A stretch of 64,000 nucleotides of DNA from CAYVGO01 sp964450725. GTDB taxonomy: Bacteria > Bacteroidota > Bacteroidia > Bacteroidales > UBA932. The notes beneath the pieces were generated by a model. That model saw only the letters and a program-made list of their open reading frames with translations, searched no databases and was not told the origin of the DNA. Positions 30,194 to 38,335 of the stretch are shown here, piece by piece (position 1 is the stretch's first letter; each line of letters begins with the position of its first letter). The stretch is taken from assembly GCA_964450725.1 (NCBI GenBank), contig CAYVGO010000005.1:9961-73960 (forward strand), in the 5' to 3' direction. A program made the position numbers and the translations under genes.

Positions 30194-31516
30194 CTATTCT
30201 TTTACGGCTTTGAGTTTTTCATTATACTCTTCAAACTTAGCCTTCATTTCCGGACCTTTATTACGAAAACGGAAATAGATATTTTTTAAGGTCTCTAATA
30301 CTCCAACATTTTTAGGGTTGGCATTTAATACTTTTTCAAGAGGTTCAACTGCTTTCGAAAAACTCTCATCAGCCAAGGCATCTAATCTATCCATTTCTTT
30401 ATAGTTATTACGCTCAACTTTGTTGATTTGCTCTATATATCCATCTCCTTGTGTTAAAAATAAAATTCCTAAGTTATAATAAACATCCATAAAATCAGGT
30501 TGTATTTCTAACGCTTTTCGATAAGCGACTTCTGCTTCAGGTATTTTTTTTACCTGAGCCCACAAATTACCCTCTGCTAAAAAGAGGGACGCATTATTTG
30601 GTTCTTGCTTTTGAGCGGCTTGTAAATAAGGAAGAATTTTTTCAGGATTATCATTGGTGGTAAGATAGTGATTGATTAATCCTATTAAAATCGTTTGATT
30701 TGAAGGATTTTTTGTATAACCTTCAATCAATGTTTTTTCTATAACTTCTTTATCCATATTTAAATTGGTCATTGCCGTTGCCATATTGGCATATAAATCA
30801 TCTGCAACATAACCATTTTCTACACAAAACTTCAAGTAATCGTAACCCACTTGATAATCTTGAGTGGCAACACCCAAAACACCTGCATAATAAGCATACA
30901 TATTAACTGTAGTATCAGGAAGCATTACTTCTGGAGAACGACCAATATTACATGCTGTAGCAAAAAGTTTCTTGGCATTATTATATCGACCGATTTGGTA
31001 TTCATTCAACCCGGCACTAAAACTTTTTTCGGAAAGTGATTTCATTTGTTCTTTTAACTTTTTAGTCAATTTTCCTTTTGCATCTAATGTAAATGCTTTT
31101 TGATAATTTTCAAATGCTTTTTCGTAAGGTTGTTCTACGATATAATTATTAATTTCCCAAAACATCAAACGATTATCTTCTCCTATGTAAAGTTTTTTGT
31201 GAGGATAAATGATTTTCTTATATTTTTTCTCTCCAATCATTGTATCAACTGTTGCTGTAGGTTTTCCCATAATCAGTTGTAAGTCGGAGTCTCCCATTCC
31301 TACCCAAACTCCGTCTGAAGGTAACTCGGCTATTTCTGCAAATAATTCTCCTCGAGATTGCCATGTTTTAGGTTCTCCTGATTTTTTAGGGTTAGCAATT
31401 GTTTCATCACTTTTACCAATTTTCTTTTTATAAGATTCAATATTGATGCTTCCGCTTTGTGCAAAAACAGTAATTGCGCTTGTACACAAAAAAATAAATA
31501 ACAAATTTCGTTTCAT
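30194..31516 (-). CDS. Exported tetratricopeptide-repeat protein
   Basis: The 440-residue protein has an N-terminal signal peptide (cleavage likely after TVFAQ, residue 20) and several TPR units, for example PEAEVAYRKALEIQPDFMDVYYNLGIL and EPLEKVLNANPKNVGVLETLKNIY. It is predicted to act as a periplasmic or outer-membrane-associated protein-interaction scaffold. It is the first gene of a likely operon with the histidine kinase (20-bp gap) and the PgpH-type protein (36-bp gap). No enzymatic function is visible. Confidence 0.78.
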   Translation of the reverse strand: MKRNLLFIFLCTSAITVFAQSGSINIESYKKKIGKSDETIANPKKSGEPKTWQSRGELFAEIAELPSDGVWVGMGDSDLQLIMGKPTATVDTMIGEKKYKKIIYPHKKLYIGEDNRLMFWEINNYIVEQPYEKAFENYQKAFTLDAKGKLTKKLKEQMKSLSEKSFSAGLNEYQIGRYNNAKKLFATACNIGRSPEVMLPDTTVNMYAYYAGVLGVATQDYQVGYDYLKFCVENGYVADDLYANMATAMTNLNMDKEVIEKTLIEGYTKNPSNQTILIGLINHYLTTNDNPEKILPYLQAAQKQEPNNASLFLAEGNLWAQVKKIPEAEVAYRKALEIQPDFMDVYYNLGILFLTQGDGYIEQINKVERNNYKEMDRLDALADESFSKAVEPLEKVLNANPKNVGVLETLKNIYFRFRNKGPEMKAKFEEYNEKLKAVKE

Positions 31517-31662
31517 AAGTAAATAATTTTTTAAAACTTAATTCTAATGATTTTAGTATAGATATTGATTTGAAAATAAAAACTTTTAGTTAGATTTATC
31601 GGGATTTATTCTTCTTAAATTAAGATTACCTGTGCTTTTTTATACCTTTTTATTCAAAATAA

Positions 31663-34173
31663 TTATTCATTATTTTCTTCTACGATAACCTCTTCACTTT
31701 CTTTTTCTTCATTCTTCGGCACTACAGCAACAGAAGCTATGGAATCACTACCGCGTAAACCTATCAAAGATACACCTTGTGTCGCACGACCGGCAATACG
31801 AATATCGGAAACTTTACTGCGAATCGTAATACCTGAACGTGTAATAATCATTAAATCATTGTCATCAGTAACACTTTTTATAGCGACTAACTTACCGGTT
31901 TTTTCCGTAATTTTTAATGTAGTAACACCTTTTCCACCACGGTTAATCACTCGATATTCTTCAAGTTCAGAACGTTTTCCGTAACCATTTTCTGATACTA
32001 CCAAAATTTCCGTCGGATTTTGAGGGTCAACACAAATCATACCTACAATTTCATCTTTTTCTCCAATGTTCATTCCTTGTACTCCGGAGGTCGTACGACC
32101 TGTCGGCCTTACTTTTTTCTCGTTAAATCTTATGGCTTTACCTTCACGTGCCGCTAATAAAATTTCATTATTACCGTTAGTCAATTTTGCTTCCAGTAAT
32201 TGATCTCCTTCTCTGATAATAATAGCACTAACGCCATTTTGGCGAGGACGTGAATATTTTTCCAAAGAAGTTTTTTTGATTATTCCGCGTTGTGTACAAA
32301 GTACAATATAGTGATTGTTGATGTAGTCGCTGTCTGTTAATGTTTTAACATTAATAAATGCTTTAATCTTATCTTCTGCACTTATGTTGATAAAATTCGA
32401 CACTTGTCGTCCTTTGGAGTCTTTTGACCCTTCAGGAATTTCATATACTTTCTTCCAATAACACTTTCCTTGTTCTGTAAAGAATAACAAGGTGTTGTGC
32501 ATTGATGCAGTAAAAATATGTTCAATAAAATCCTCATCTCGAGTACCACTTCCCTTTGCTCCTACTCCTCCTCGATTTTGCGTACGATATTCAGTTAATG
32601 GTGTCCGCTTAATATATCCGATGTGAGAAATTGTAATTACCATTTCTTCATCTGCATAAAAATCCTCAGGATTAAACTCCTCTGCTGTATATTGTATATC
32701 GGTTTTACGTTTATCTCCAAATTTTTCTTTTAGATACAATAGCTCATCTTTAATCACTTGCATTTGCAAACCTATATCTGCCAATAATTCTTTCAACGAA
32801 TTAACCAATATTGTTAATTCATTTTTTTCATCTTCTATCTTTTTACGCTCCAAGCCTGTTAATGCTCGTAAACGCATATCAACAATTGCCCGTGCTTGTA
32901 TTTCACTTAAAGAAAAGCGATTCTGCAATCTTTCCATTGCAATAACAGGGGTTTCCGAATTACGAATAATGTTGATAACCTCATCAATATTATCAATAGC
33001 AATAAGATAACCTTCCAGAATATGCAATCGTTCTTCTGCTTTACGAAGTTCGTAACGAGCCCGACGAACAACTACTTCATGTCTGTGCTTGACAAAATAG
33101 TGAATTTGTTCCCGTAAACTTAAAATTTGAGGTCGTCCGTCAACCAAAGCAATACTGTTTACTGAAAAACTAAATTGCATTTCAGTATGTTTAAACAAGT
33201 GATTTAACACTATGTTGGCTACTGCTTCTTTTTTAAGTTTAATGACTACACGAGTAGGATTATTTCTATCTGATTCATCATTGACAAATGCAACTCCGTC
33301 TATCTTTTTTTCTTCTGCCAATGCCCATATTTTTTCCACTAAGGCTGCCGGACTTACAGAATAAGGTAATTCATTAACCACAATCGTTTCGCGTCCTGAG
33401 GAAGAGGTTTCAATATCTGTTTTTGCGCGTAAGACAATACGTCCACGACCGGTTTCATAAGCCTCTTTAATACCTTGAGTGCCATAAATTGTTGCTCCTG
33501 TCGGAAAATCCGGACCTTTGATATACTGCATTAACTCATCTACAGTAATATCATTGTTGTCAATGTATGCCGTAATAGCGTCACAGACTTCTCCAATATT
33601 ATGAGGTGGCATGTTAGTTGCCATACCCACGGCAATTCCTGAAGTTCCATTGATTAATAACATAGGAACTTTTGATGGTAATACGGTAGGTTCTTCTAAA
33701 CTGTCATCAAAGTTTAACCTGAAATCGACCGTTTCTTTTTCCAAATCAAGCAGCGTTTCTTCGGCAAGTTTACGTAATCTTGCTTCTGTATAACGCATAG
33801 CAGCAGGAGAATCTCCATCACGAGAACCAAAGTTTCCTTGCCCTTCTACCAACATGTATCGCAAACTCCACCATTGCGCCATTCTAACCATAGTGTCATA
33901 GACAGAAGAGTCACCGTGCGGATGATATTTACCTAAAACCTCTCCAACAATTCTTGCAGATTTTTTATAAGGTTTATTCGACGTTGTTCCTAATTCTGAC
34001 ATACCAAACAACACTCTGCGATGCACGGGCTTTAAGCCATCTCGAACATCGGGTAATGCTCTTGAAACGATAACAGACATGGAATAGTCAATGTAAGAGG
34101 TTTTCATTTCCTCTTCAATATTAACCTTAATAATTTTTTCTTCAGGTAATTCGTTATTATTTTCTATACTCAT
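31663..34173 (-). CDS. gyrA: DNA gyrase subunit A
   Basis: The 836-residue breakage-reunion subunit of DNA gyrase has its catalytic Tyr at residue 128 (MRYTEARL). The quinolone-resistance region is [17 protein letters not shown], with Ser89 and Asp93 equivalent to E. coli Ser83 and Asp87, both wild type. The C-terminal domain is a six-bladed DNA-wrapping pinwheel with the GyrA-box [10 protein letters not shown] (about residue 530), which separates gyrase from topoisomerase IV. The C-terminus ends in an acidic tail rich in Glu. It appears monocistronic, from its own promoter. Confidence 0.96.
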   Translation of the reverse strand: MSIENNNELPEEKIIKVNIEEEMKTSYIDYSMSVIVSRALPDVRDGLKPVHRRVLFGMSELGTTSNKPYKKSARIVGEVLGKYHPHGDSSVYDTMVRMAQWWSLRYMLVEGQGNFGSRDGDSPAAMRYTEARLRKLAEETLLDLEKETVDFRLNFDDSLEEPTVLPSKVPMLLINGTSGIAVGMATNMPPHNIGEVCDAITAYIDNNDITVDELMQYIKGPDFPTGATIYGTQGIKEAYETGRGRIVLRAKTDIETSSSGRETIVVNELPYSVSPAALVEKIWALAEEKKIDGVAFVNDESDRNNPTRVVIKLKKEAVANIVLNHLFKHTEMQFSFSVNSIALVDGRPQILSLREQIHYFVKHRHEVVVRRARYELRKAEERLHILEGYLIAIDNIDEVINIIRNSETPVIAMERLQNRFSLSEIQARAIVDMRLRALTGLERKKIEDEKNELTILVNSLKELLADIGLQMQVIKDELLYLKEKFGDKRKTDIQYTAEEFNPEDFYADEEMVITISHIGYIKRTPLTEYRTQNRGGVGAKGSGTRDEDFIEHIFTASMHNTLLFFTEQGKCYWKKVYEIPEGSKDSKGRQVSNFINISAEDKIKAFINVKTLTDSDYINNHYIVLCTQRGIIKKTSLEKYSRPRQNGVSAIIIREGDQLLEAKLTNGNNEILLAAREGKAIRFNEKKVRPTGRTTSGVQGMNIGEKDEIVGMICVDPQNPTEILVVSENGYGKRSELEEYRVINRGGKGVTTLKITEKTGKLVAIKSVTDDNDLMIITRSGITIRSKVSDIRIAGRATQGVSLIGLRGSDSIASVAVVPKNEEKESEEVIVEENNE

Positions 34174-34197
34174 CTAAGTTCGCTCTAAAATTATTTA

Positions 34198-34205
34198 CAA
34201 AGGTA
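34198..34205 (-). promoter_or_regulatory. -7 box (TACCTTTG) of gyrA
   Basis: An exact TAnnTTTG match on the minus strand, 24 bp upstream of the gyrA ATG. No convincing -33 box is visible. Confidence 0.5.
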
Positions 34206-34363
34206 ATGATAATTCTCAGACCTTTAAAATCTATGGTTTTATAATTTCTCAAAACCCAATTCATTTAATTATTTTTAAGAGACAAAATTGACTGTATTTG
34301 CTGCTTGAATTAAAGTTATCTTTGCCACTTTGCTGGAATGTATTGTGTCAATCAAAGGCAAAA

Positions 34364-34397
34364 AGGGTCAGACTGATTTGAAATTCAATCTGACCCT
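34364..34397 (-). terminator. Terminator at the end of the galactan-utilisation operon
   Basis: AGGGTCAGA (34364-34372) pairs with TCTGACCCT (34389-34397), and the pairing continues inwards with mismatches. The minus strand then reads TTTTGCC. It lies 32 bp after the last gene of the locus. Confidence 0.7.
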
Positions 34398-34429
34398 ATG
34401 GGAGTCGTTCTTTGATTGTTTTTTATTTA

Positions 34430-35515
34430 CTATTTCTTGACTAAAGATAGAGAGTAAAGTTCAATATATCGATCCCAAGCCTCACCTTCGGTAATAGGAC
34501 TGACTGTAATTTTTGCTGTTACCACTCCTTCTGTTGTAACTTTTACATCGGCAGTAAATGTACTTGTGTTATCTGCTACATATCCCGAATGATCTGCCAA
34601 TTGTTGATTCGGGTCGATCTCAACTCCTTCTACATTTAACCATATTCCCCAACTTGATTTGTAACTGATGGTTAATGTATAAATTCCTGCCGGTAAGACT
34701 TCTGTCCAAGTGGAGGCTTTTCTTTCGGCTATGCCATCTCCCCAAGTACCTAAAAAGTAATATCCGGATTCTGCTCCGGGTTTTACTGACCAACCATTCT
34801 TCCCCCAATCGGGTGCGGCATTTTCTGTTAATGTGGGTTCACAATACCAACCATCTAAAGTTATAGGCGTTGCTGTATTATATTTTGAAAAATCACCATT
34901 GGAAAACAGGTTAACAATAGCCGTCGTTACTGTTACAGTACAAGTTGCAGTCTTATTACCGTCTTCGGTTTTAACCGTAATGACTGCCGTACCTGCCGCT
35001 ACTGCGGTTATTTTTCCGGTATTGTCAACGGTAGCAAATTCAGGTTTGTCTGACGACCAGGTTATACTATTGTTTGTCGCATTAGCTGGAGCAATGGAGG
35101 CTAACAAAGTTTCCTCTGCTCCTGTAAAGAGTGATAATGTGGTCTGGTTAAGTGTTACTCCGGTTACAGGAATCGTACTCTCCGTTACTGTTACAGTACA
35201 GGTTGCCGTCTTATTTCCGTCTTCGGTTTTAACCGTAACGATTGTCGTACCTACCGCTACTGCAGTTACTTTTCCGGTATTGTCAACGGTAGCAAATTCA
35301 GGTTTGTCTGACGACCAGATGACTTTGTTGTTGGTTGCGTTATCCGGTAAGACCGTTGTGATGAGTGTTTCCGTGTTCCCTATTACTAAGGAGAGAGTCG
35401 TTTTGTTGAGCGTAACCCCGCTAACATTAACAGTCGTATCGGCTTTATCATCACAAGAGATAAAAAATATGGCATTCAATGCCAAAGCAGAAAATAGACA
35501 TAAATACTTTTTCAT
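34430..35515 (-). CDS. Ig-like (BIG2) repeat lipoprotein, putative surface glycan-binding protein
   Basis: The 361-residue lipoprotein has lipobox FFISC (Cys21) with a DDKAD tether. Two BIG2-type Ig-like domains of 86 residues (about 30-112 and 116-198) are nearly identical in their second halves. A C-terminal ~160-residue beta-rich domain (NLFSNGDFSKY...TITEGEAWDRYIELYSLSLVK) resembles a carbohydrate-binding module. It is the last gene of the GH53-SusC-SusD-SusE unit, the place usually taken by a surface glycan-binding protein. Binding of galactan is inferred from context. Confidence 0.75.
   Translation of the reverse strand: MKKYLCLFSALALNAIFFISCDDKADTTVNVSGVTLNKTTLSLVIGNTETLITTVLPDNATNNKVIWSSDKPEFATVDNTGKVTAVAVGTTIVTVKTEDGNKTATCTVTVTESTIPVTGVTLNQTTLSLFTGAEETLLASIAPANATNNSITWSSDKPEFATVDNTGKITAVAAGTAVITVKTEDGNKTATCTVTVTTAIVNLFSNGDFSKYNTATPITLDGWYCEPTLTENAAPDWGKNGWSVKPGAESGYYFLGTWGDGIAERKASTWTEVLPAGIYTLTISYKSSWGIWLNVEGVEIDPNQQLADHSGYVADNTSTFTADVKVTTEGVVTAKITVSPITEGEAWDRYIELYSLSLVKK
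34925..35318. repeat. Direct repeat of 136 bp inside the BIG2 lipoprotein gene
   Basis: Segments 34925-35060 and 35183-35318 are nearly identical at DNA level and offset by 258 bp, that is 86 codons. They encode the second halves of the two Ig-like domains. The near identity points to recent duplication or gene conversion. Confidence 0.85.
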
Positions 35516-35660
35516 AACTAAAACAATTTAAAGGTGAGTTCTATAATGAATTGAAAATGCTGTGAGAGAATAAGAACTCATACTTTCTCCGACAACAACG
35601 GTTATTTCGTCGTATTTCAACCTCTGTTTATTCTGCAGTAAAAACGGTGGTTGAAGATTA

Positions 35661-36758
35661 TCACGGAATTGGTGTAAGCGTGTAGGTATAACTTGCCGGA
35701 TTAGTTGTTACGTCTACCGTGAGTACAAATGTTCCGGCTACCGGATTGACGATATTATCTCCGTTAAGTACTAACTCTCCCGATACATTGCCCGACCCTA
35801 ACTGATATAACCACAATGATGTTCCGGCTTTATCGGCAGGTACGAGTTTGAACTGTGAATTGGCTGCCGAAAAAGTAACAGTAGCACTATAGGTTTTGGT
35901 GGCTGCATTCCACACTAATGGCGTATTTGTAGCATTCCAACCATTAAAGTCTCCGTAAACATAAATATTGGAAAAGTAAACAAAACTCCATGTTTTGGCA
36001 TTGATGTCAACTTGCAGATAATGAAGTCCGGACCCTTCATCTAACCAAAGTCCCCACTGGGTTGTTTGATTATCATCAAGCATAAAACGCTGGTCAGGAA
36101 CCGAACCGTAAACCAAGCCTGATGTATTGGCAAGCGATGTAAAGCGGAAGTTTAGCCAACCTGAAGCCGCATAGAGAAAACCATCGTATTTACCATCTTT
36201 GTTACGTGAGCAAAGCCGACTGTTGTCTGCAAAAGAGAGCGAAGCAATCTGTTGTCCTATGCCAATGTATAGATAATCGGCACCTGTATCATAAGGAGTT
36301 ATTTTAAAAGAGAAGACATTACTGAATGTCGGAGGATTATTCGGACTTGAAGTTGTTTTTATTCGTACAAAAACTGTGGTGGGAACCCCTGCCGGAAGTT
36401 TCATATTCTTGGCATACAGATTAAGAACTTCTCCTGTAAAGAAGAGGGAATCAAATTTGGTATATTCGGTTGGTTTACCAAAAGTTGCCACCGTATCAAG
36501 TTGAATGATGCTTGTAATAGCATTTGTTGCCAATTGGTAGTCAGGGTTATTCAACTCCAGCGGTTTGACTTTCCAAGTAACCAATAAGACTGTATCCTTA
36601 CTATTATTTTCTGACAATATAATCTCAGTTGCCGACAATTTTACATCATACGCAGGTTCCAAATTTGTTGTTGTCTTGAGCATCACTTCTGTATTATTGC
36701 ATGAGATTACTAATGCTGCCAGCAAGAAAGACATGGTTAATTTCAAAATTGCTTTCAT
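35661..36758 (-). CDS. SusE-like outer-membrane lipoprotein
   Basis: The 365-residue protein has the lipobox VISC (Cys20). An N-terminal SusE-type Ig-like domain (LKLSATEIILSENN-like start, VTWKVKPLELNNPDYQLATN) is followed by SusE/F-type starch-module-like domains, with aromatic residues in YVYGDFNGWNATNTPLVWN. SusE-like proteins sit on the cell surface and bind the glycan taken up by the adjacent SusCD pair. It lies 19 bp after susD. Confidence 0.82.
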   Translation of the reverse strand: MKAILKLTMSFLLAALVISCNNTEVMLKTTTNLEPAYDVKLSATEIILSENNSKDTVLLVTWKVKPLELNNPDYQLATNAITSIIQLDTVATFGKPTEYTKFDSLFFTGEVLNLYAKNMKLPAGVPTTVFVRIKTTSSPNNPPTFSNVFSFKITPYDTGADYLYIGIGQQIASLSFADNSRLCSRNKDGKYDGFLYAASGWLNFRFTSLANTSGLVYGSVPDQRFMLDDNQTTQWGLWLDEGSGLHYLQVDINAKTWSFVYFSNIYVYGDFNGWNATNTPLVWNAATKTYSATVTFSAANSQFKLVPADKAGTSLWLYQLGSGNVSGELVLNGDNIVNPVAGTFVLTVDVTTNPASYTYTLTPIP

Positions 36759-36777
36759 ATATAGAACTGTTTATGAG

Positions 36778-38310
36778 TTAATATCCTGTGGTTTGGGTTA
36801 GATTGGGATTGGCAACAATTTCGGTTGCAGGAATAGGATAAAGGTTATATTTTTTATCGGTAGCCTGTCCGTTTTTGACATTGCCTTTCCATGACCAGAT
36901 ATAGTCTCCGCCGGTAAATCTATTATATCGAATCAAATCTGTACGGCGGAAACATTCCCAATAAAGTTCGCGTCCGCGTTCAGTAAGTAATCCATCGAGA
37001 GTCAAATCATTATTGTTAATTGTATTGACCGCTGCACGAGTACGAAGCTGATTGACATAATTCAATGCCGCAACTCTATCTCCTCCCTGCCCGCCACGGA
37101 GTACGGCTTCGGCGTAGTTTAAATAAATCTCAGCCAAACGGATGAGCGGATAATCCGTAGCAGCAACAGAAGGTTCTATCCCTGTAGCGGCACTACCGTT
37201 GTCAAGCAGATTATTGTATTTTACTACCAGATATCCGTCTTGTTGATTGGATAGCGTGGTGATTTCCAGACTCTGTCCTTCTTTATAGAATTTGAGACGC
37301 TTATCGGCATGGTTATCAAAAAATCCGAAACATTCGGGCTTTGCCCGTAAATTCCCCCACTTCCCAGCACCGGTAACACCATAATCGTCCGGATTCGCCG
37401 AACCTCCTAATGCTCCGGCAATAAGATAAATGGTTCCTGTCCAAACTTTACTGTGGGTCATGTCATACGTCAACGGAAAGATAATTTCATTCGTACGTTT
37501 GTGATTGTCTGCATTAAAGAGTTTTTGATAATCATTTTCTATGCTAAATCCTTGACCAAAGACTTTATTGCAAGCATCAATACATTCTGTATATTTTGGC
37601 ATCTTAATATAAGTTTCAGCATTCAGATAAAGTCGTGAAAGCAGAGCGTATGCAGCGCCTTTTGAGGCACGTCCATATTCGTTACTGCCATTATCGGGCA
37701 ACAATTCGGCTATTTCCTTTAATTCGGCTTCGATATAAGTAAATAAATCATTGGCTGTAGTAGGTTGTGGAAGAAATGCTCCGACATTATCTTTTTCGGT
37801 AACAAAAGGAATATTGCCGCCATAGAGGTCAAGCATGCGTAACCACAGTATGGCTCTTACAAAGCGTACATCGTTGCGAAAACCTTGAATGATTTGCTGC
37901 TCTTCAGCGGAAAACCGACCGATTTTCTCATCAGTAGCATTACGTAAAAACTCGTTACAGAGTGCCAGATTGTAATAGGTACTATTAAACATTCCGGCAA
38001 TAGGAATATCTTGAGAAGTCCATGTCATGGTCTGTACACCGTCAAGATTATCGGCAGGCCATGAATAAACAGCCTCATCGGTGGGTAGTTCCTGTAGGTT
38101 AAATAAACCGCGGATACCACTGGAAGTATTGTCGGGATTACCTGAAAGTTCAAAAAAGATTCCCGACATTACAGCACGGTAGCCATCTAAAGTAGCATAA
38201 GCATTCTTAGACGTAAATTGTTTTTCAGGAAACTGATCTAAGTCTTTGACACATGAAAATCCTGCGAACAACACCCAGAGAAAAAGTGTGATTTTATAAT
38301 ATGAGTTCAT
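36778..38310 (-). CDS. SusD-family nutrient-binding lipoprotein
   Basis: The 510-residue protein has lipobox AGFSC (Cys20) and the SusD pattern: N-terminal NAYATLDGYRAVMSGIF, TPR-like helices, YPLIRLAEIYLNYAEAVLRGG, and C-terminal RGRELYWECFRRTDLIRYNRF with YPIPATEIVANPNLTQT. SusD caps the SusC channel and binds the oligosaccharide. The frame extends upstream into susC, but the ATG at 38310 is the only start that gives a lipoprotein signal peptide. It follows susC by 25 bp. Confidence 0.93.
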   Translation of the reverse strand: MNSYYKITLFLWVLFAGFSCVKDLDQFPEKQFTSKNAYATLDGYRAVMSGIFFELSGNPDNTSSGIRGLFNLQELPTDEAVYSWPADNLDGVQTMTWTSQDIPIAGMFNSTYYNLALCNEFLRNATDEKIGRFSAEEQQIIQGFRNDVRFVRAILWLRMLDLYGGNIPFVTEKDNVGAFLPQPTTANDLFTYIEAELKEIAELLPDNGSNEYGRASKGAAYALLSRLYLNAETYIKMPKYTECIDACNKVFGQGFSIENDYQKLFNADNHKRTNEIIFPLTYDMTHSKVWTGTIYLIAGALGGSANPDDYGVTGAGKWGNLRAKPECFGFFDNHADKRLKFYKEGQSLEITTLSNQQDGYLVVKYNNLLDNGSAATGIEPSVAATDYPLIRLAEIYLNYAEAVLRGGQGGDRVAALNYVNQLRTRAAVNTINNNDLTLDGLLTERGRELYWECFRRTDLIRYNRFTGGDYIWSWKGNVKNGQATDKKYNLYPIPATEIVANPNLTQTTGY

Positions 38311-38335
38311 AACGTTATTATTTTGAGTGAATACA

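Noticed and set aside
31663..34173. Topoisomerase IV subunit A instead of gyrase A
   Set aside because: The GyrA-box [10 protein letters not shown] and a full C-terminal pinwheel are present, which favour gyrase.
34312..34319. TATCTTTG on the plus strand as a promoter
   Set aside because: It matches the -7 consensus, but no plus-strand gene follows; it lies between the gyrA start and the end of the galactan operon.
34833..35531. 232-codon plus-strand open frame opposite the BIG2 lipoprotein gene
   Set aside because: It is the antisense shadow of a repetitive Thr/Val-rich gene with a strong lipoprotein signal on the minus strand.
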